A DNA stretch of 10,695 nucleotides, from NCBI GenBank assembly GCA_001770785.1, contig MERZ01000229.1, positions 1 through 10,695 on the forward strand, given 5' to 3'. Position numbers and translations under genes: made by a program. The notes beneath the pieces are model-generated. The model was not told the DNA's origin. It made no database searches and worked only from the letters and a program-made list of their open reading frames with translations. Positions 8,408-10,695 of this stretch are shown piece by piece. The DNA is from Burkholderiales bacterium RIFCSPHIGHO2_12_FULL_61_11 (lineage in GTDB: Bacteria; Pseudomonadota; Gammaproteobacteria; Burkholderiales; Burkholderiaceae_C). Within the stretch, counting starts at the first letter, position 1, and every line of letters starts with the position of its first letter.

Positions 8408-8433
8408 GCGGCGGACGTGTTCGCCGCGTTTTT
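8408..8433 (+). terminator. Intrinsic terminator-like hairpin before the Met-rich gene
   Basis: GCGGCGGA (8408-8415) pairs with TGTTCGCCGC's last eight bases (8420-8427), including one G-T wobble, around the tetraloop CGTG. GTTTTT (8428-8433) follows. This is a classic GC stem plus T run, 15 bases after the stop of the DUF2933-like gene. Only 23 bases remain between the T run and the next start codon. Confidence 0.6.
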
Positions 8434-8456
8434 CAATGTCAACACAGGAGATTGAG

Positions 8457-8798
8457 ATGAAGTCCAAAGTTATGAAAGCACTTCTTGTTGCGGTTGCGCT
8501 CTCGGGTCCGGGCGTTGCCGCAATGGCCGCTGAGACTGGTCAGGCGGCACAGCCGATGCCAAACGCGCCCGGCAAGTCAGATATGCCCATGCACGGAGGA
8601 ATGATGGGCGGCGGCATGATGGACATGATGCAATCGTGCCAAAAAATGATGGGAAGTGCGCCCATGCCGGCAGGGTCGGCACTACCCCACTTGCCACCCG
8701 GCAACGAAAAAATCGAGTTCCAGATGCACGCCGAAATGATGCAGAAGATGGGCGAGATCGCCGCGCGCTACGCTGACAAGATCAAGGAACGCCAGTGA
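8457..8798 (+). CDS. Secreted methionine-rich protein, probable periplasmic copper binder
   Basis: The product has 113 residues. A signal peptide (MKSKVMKALLVAVAL) is followed by a likely cleavage near AAMA-AE (residue 24). The mature chain of about 89 residues holds 16 methionines, clustered at 43-70 (MPMHGGMMGGGMMDMM, then CQKMM) and again at 90-98 (MHAEMMQKM). It also has H46, H78 and H91 and one cysteine (C61). Such Met-rich, His-containing stretches are known Cu(I)/Ag(I) ligands in proteins such as CopC and CusB-type chaperones. The C-terminus (about 83-111) looks helical and charged. I do not recognise a named family; copper buffering is inferred from composition and location. The start is set by AGGAG (8446-8450), 6 bases upstream of the ATG. 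Confidence 0.72.
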   Translation: MKSKVMKALLVAVALSGPGVAAMAAETGQAAQPMPNAPGKSDMPMHGGMMGGGMMDMMQSCQKMMGSAPMPAGSALPHLPPGNEKIEFQMHAEMMQKMGEIAARYADKIKERQ

Positions 8799-8883
8799 GC
8801 GGCACGGTCATCGCAAGCAACCGGCCAGCCATTGTGTTTTCCTCGCCCGGCGAAATCAGTTCATCCATCCGGCAGGAATGTCC

Positions 8884-9459
8884 ATGAGCGACGAGATTTT
8901 CACCAACCGTTCCGAATCGCCGCGCACGGGCCGGCGGCTGGCAGCATTTGTGCCGCTGGCCGTGGTGTTGGTCGTGGGTGTTTTCCTTGCGATCGGCCTC
9001 ACTCTGGATCCCCGCGAGGTGCCGTCGCCGCTGATCGGCAAACCCGTGCCGGAATTCAGCCTGCCGCCGGTCAAGGGTCGCACGCTGGGGCTTTCCAGCG
9101 CCGACCTCAAGGGCGAGGTGTCGCTGGTCAACGTCTTCGCGTCCTGGTGCGTGGCCTGCCGCGCCGAGCATCCGCTGCTGATGGCGTTAAAGCAGCAAGG
9201 CGTGGTTCCGATCCACGGCCTGAACTACAAGGACCAGCCCGAGGATGCCAAAAAATGGCTGGACGAGCTGGGCGACCCGTACACGCGGACCGGCGCCGAC
9301 ATCAATGGCCGGGTCGCAATTGACTGGGGGGTTTACGGCGTGCCCGAAACTTTCGTCATCGACCGCCAGGGACGCATCGCATACAAGCAAATCGGCCCGG
9401 TAACTCCCGAAGTGCTGGAAAAAACGATCCTGCCGTTAATCAGGAGATTACGTCAATGA
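8884..9459 (+). CDS. ccmG: CcmG/DsbE-like membrane-anchored thioredoxin-fold protein
   Basis: The product has 191 residues. A single N-terminal membrane anchor (about 19-40) is followed by a periplasmic thioredoxin fold. The active site is WCVAC (C89 and C92), and the cis-proline loop is at GVPETFVID (P154). GLNYKDQPEDAKKWLDELG (112-130) is a hallmark of CcmG/DsbE, which in cytochrome c maturation system I reduces apocytochrome or CcmH thiols. No ccmA-F or ccmH gene is visible here; it is instead followed by TlpA-like and CcdA genes, so it may serve general periplasmic thiol reduction during copper stress. The start at 8884 has AGGA (8874-8877) at 6-base spacing; the in-frame ATG at 8878 is directly against that site and less likely. 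The gene ends in a 4-bp ATGA overlap with the next one. Confidence 0.85.
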   Translation: MSDEIFTNRSESPRTGRRLAAFVPLAVVLVVGVFLAIGLTLDPREVPSPLIGKPVPEFSLPPVKGRTLGLSSADLKGEVSLVNVFASWCVACRAEHPLLMALKQQGVVPIHGLNYKDQPEDAKKWLDELGDPYTRTGADINGRVAIDWGVYGVPETFVIDRQGRIAYKQIGPVTPEVLEKTILPLIRRLRQ

Positions 9460-10139
9460 CTTCCGGTCTTCCAGAAAAAGAGTTGCCCGCGCCCGCTCCG
9501 GTCCGAAGCAGGGCGAAGGTTTTGCTGGCGATCACGGGCGTCGCCGTGCTCGCTGGTTCAATCGTGATGGCGTATCGCGCGGGTAAAAGCACGGACGCCC
9601 AGACTCCTGTCCCCGCAGGCGCGGCCGTGGCCGATTCCGGGAGCAACAAGGCTGCGTTTATCTTCAATATCCATCCGCAGCCGCGCGCTCTGCCGAATAT
9701 CCGGTTCGCCGACGGAAGCGGTCGGGCCATGGCGCTGCAGGACTTTCGTGGCAAGTTCGTGTTGCTCAACATCTGGGCGACCTGGTGCCCGCCGTGCCGC
9801 CAGGAAATGCCGACGCTTGACCGTCTGCAGGCCCAACTTGGCGGACCGGACTTCGAAGTGGTGGCGCTTTCCATAGACCAGGGGCAGCAGAGTCTTTATC
9901 TTGTTCAGGAGTTCTACCGCCAGTCCGCTGTCAAATCGCTGGCAATTTATCTGGACTCGAGCGGCGGCGCGTCCCGGGATATGGGGGCCGCAGGATTGCC
10001 GACCACCCTTCTCATCGACCGGCAAGGGCGGGAGCTCGGCAGAAAAATCGGCCTCGCCGAATGGGACAGCCCGGAGGTCATCGATCTGATCCGGGGCTAT
10101 CTGGCCACGCCGAAATCAAACCAGCCGGGGAAACAATGA
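9456..10139 (+). CDS. tlpA: TlpA-like membrane-anchored thiol:disulfide oxidoreductase
   Basis: The product has 227 residues. A membrane anchor lies at about 21-40, then a low-complexity Ala/Pro/Gly linker (44-66), then a thioredoxin-like domain (about 75-217). The active site is WCPPC (C111 and C114) in NIWATWCPPCRQEMPTL, and the cis-proline is at GLPTTLLIDRQG (P182). TlpA and ResA-type proteins are reductants of periplasmic proteins, including copper-site cysteines of cytochrome oxidase assembly factors, and take electrons from CcdA or DsbD. The start codon overlaps the ccmG stop, with AGGAG upstream at 9442-9446. The partner CcdA is encoded directly downstream. The exact substrate cannot be read from the sequence; the family assignment is firm, the symbol is by similarity. 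Confidence 0.85.
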   Translation: MTSGLPEKELPAPAPVRSRAKVLLAITGVAVLAGSIVMAYRAGKSTDAQTPVPAGAAVADSGSNKAAFIFNIHPQPRALPNIRFADGSGRAMALQDFRGKFVLLNIWATWCPPCRQEMPTLDRLQAQLGGPDFEVVALSIDQGQQSLYLVQEFYRQSAVKSLAIYLDSSGGASRDMGAAGLPTTLLIDRQGRELGRKIGLAEWDSPEVIDLIRGYLATPKSNQPGKQ

Positions 10140-10180
10140 ATAAACCCAGATCCGGCAAACCAGTTGTTTCTGCAACCTAA
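10136..10180 (+). other. 14-codon mini-ORF between tlpA and ccdA
   Basis: The ATG overlaps the tlpA stop (ATGA), preceded by GGGG 5 bases upstream. It encodes MNKPRSGKPVVSAT and stops at TAA (10178-10180). A second mini-ORF (MGKLLNE) starts in the overlapping TAATG and ends at 10203, just inside the ccdA start. They could couple translation from tlpA to ccdA, or be chance. Neither resembles a known protein. Confidence 0.2.
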
Positions 10181-10195
10181 TGGGAAAGCTATTGA

Positions 10196-10695
10196 ATGAG
10201 TGACATTTCAACAATCGGCGCCCTGACGGCCTTTGCGGCGGGAATCGTCTCCTTTCTCTCGCCCTGCGTGCTGCCGCTGGTCCCCGGCTATCTCTCCTAT
10301 GTGGCGGGCCACTCGGCCAACGGCGTCGCCCAACCGGCAAGCGGGCACGCACGGCTTTCAGAGCTAACCTTAAGCGCGCTGTTCGTCCTCGGATTTTCCA
10401 CCGTGTTCATTGCCCTGGGGGCCAGCGCCACGGCTCTGGGACAACTGCTCCTGGCTTACCGCTATGAGGCAAACATCATCGGCGGCGCCATCATCGTGCT
10501 GTTCGGCTTGTTCATGACAGGACTGGTGAAACTCCCCTGGCTGGAGCGGGACCTGCGCGTTCACGCACACATTCCCGGTGGCCGCCCACTGGGGGCGTAC
10601 GGGCTTGGTCTCGCGTTCGGAGCCGGCTGGACACCATGCATCGGACCGGTGCTGGGGGTGATCCTCACGCTGAGCGCGGTCTCTTCAAACACCGC
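10196..10695 (+). CDS. ccdA: CcdA-like transmembrane electron-transfer protein, 3' end beyond window
   Basis: 166 codons are visible, with no stop before the window end. CcdA is the short DsbD-type protein that carries electrons from cytoplasmic thioredoxin across the inner membrane to periplasmic thioredoxin-like partners. The two redox cysteines are present in their usual contexts: C24 (LSPCVLPLVPGYLS) in the first helix and C148 (GAGWTPCIGPVLG) in the fourth. Hydrophobic helices are seen at about 7-34, 55-85, 92-111 and 133-158; two more are expected after the window end. A weak GGGA (10182-10185) lies about 10 bases before the ATG. Placement after the CcmG-like and TlpA-like genes suggests those are its electron acceptors, which is inference from order and family knowledge. 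Confidence 0.9.
   Translation, partial: MSDISTIGALTAFAAGIVSFLSPCVLPLVPGYLSYVAGHSANGVAQPASGHARLSELTLSALFVLGFSTVFIALGASATALGQLLLAYRYEANIIGGAIIVLFGLFMTGLVKLPWLERDLRVHAHIPGGRPLGAYGLGLAFGAGWTPCIGPVLGVILTLSAVSSNT

Overview
This window is GC-rich proteobacterial DNA. The protein signatures point to a betaproteobacterium, probably Burkholderiales: a TctE-like histidine kinase, a SilB-like CusB carrying a fused CusF domain, and a DUF2933-like small protein. That placement is inferred from recognised protein sequence, not from a database search. Most of the window is a copper/silver handling region on the + strand.

Layout. Positions 1-906 (- strand) hold a sensor histidine kinase. Its 3' end runs off the window, and its 5' end looks truncated or replaced, because no first membrane helix is visible. 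A divergent gap of about 105 bp follows. Next come a small exported Cys-containing protein (1012-1416), a perfect 12-bp hairpin (1437-1465), and a tightly coupled efflux operon of outer-membrane channel (1490-2833), membrane-fusion protein (2830-4470) and RND pump (4467-7652). The three efflux genes overlap by 4 bp (ATGA, then GTGA). The pump keeps the CusA methionine triad at M573, M623 and M672, so the predicted substrate is Cu(I)/Ag(I) rather than Zn/Co/Cd. The membrane-fusion protein carries the CusB methionines at its N-terminus and a complete CusF-like domain at its C-terminus.

After a terminator-like hairpin (7681-7706) come three small genes: a free periplasmic CusF (7742-8026), a DUF2933-like small membrane protein (8157-8393) and, behind a second terminator-like hairpin (8408-8433), a secreted Met-rich protein (8457-8798). 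The last block is a thiol-redox module: a CcmG/DsbE-like protein (8884-9459), a TlpA-like protein (9456-10139) and CcdA (10196 to the window end, partial).

How the genes may work together. CusF, the fused CusF domain and the Met-rich protein would bind periplasmic Cu(I)/Ag(I) and pass it to, or buffer it for, the CusCBA pump. CcdA with its two thioredoxin-fold partners would carry electrons across the inner membrane to keep periplasmic thiols reduced, which copper tends to oxidise. This second part resembles the logic of the Scs (suppressor of copper sensitivity) systems. It is inferred from gene order and is not shown directly by the sequence. No tRNA, rRNA, CRISPR array or insertion sequence was found, and there is no gene-free stretch longer than about 130 bp.
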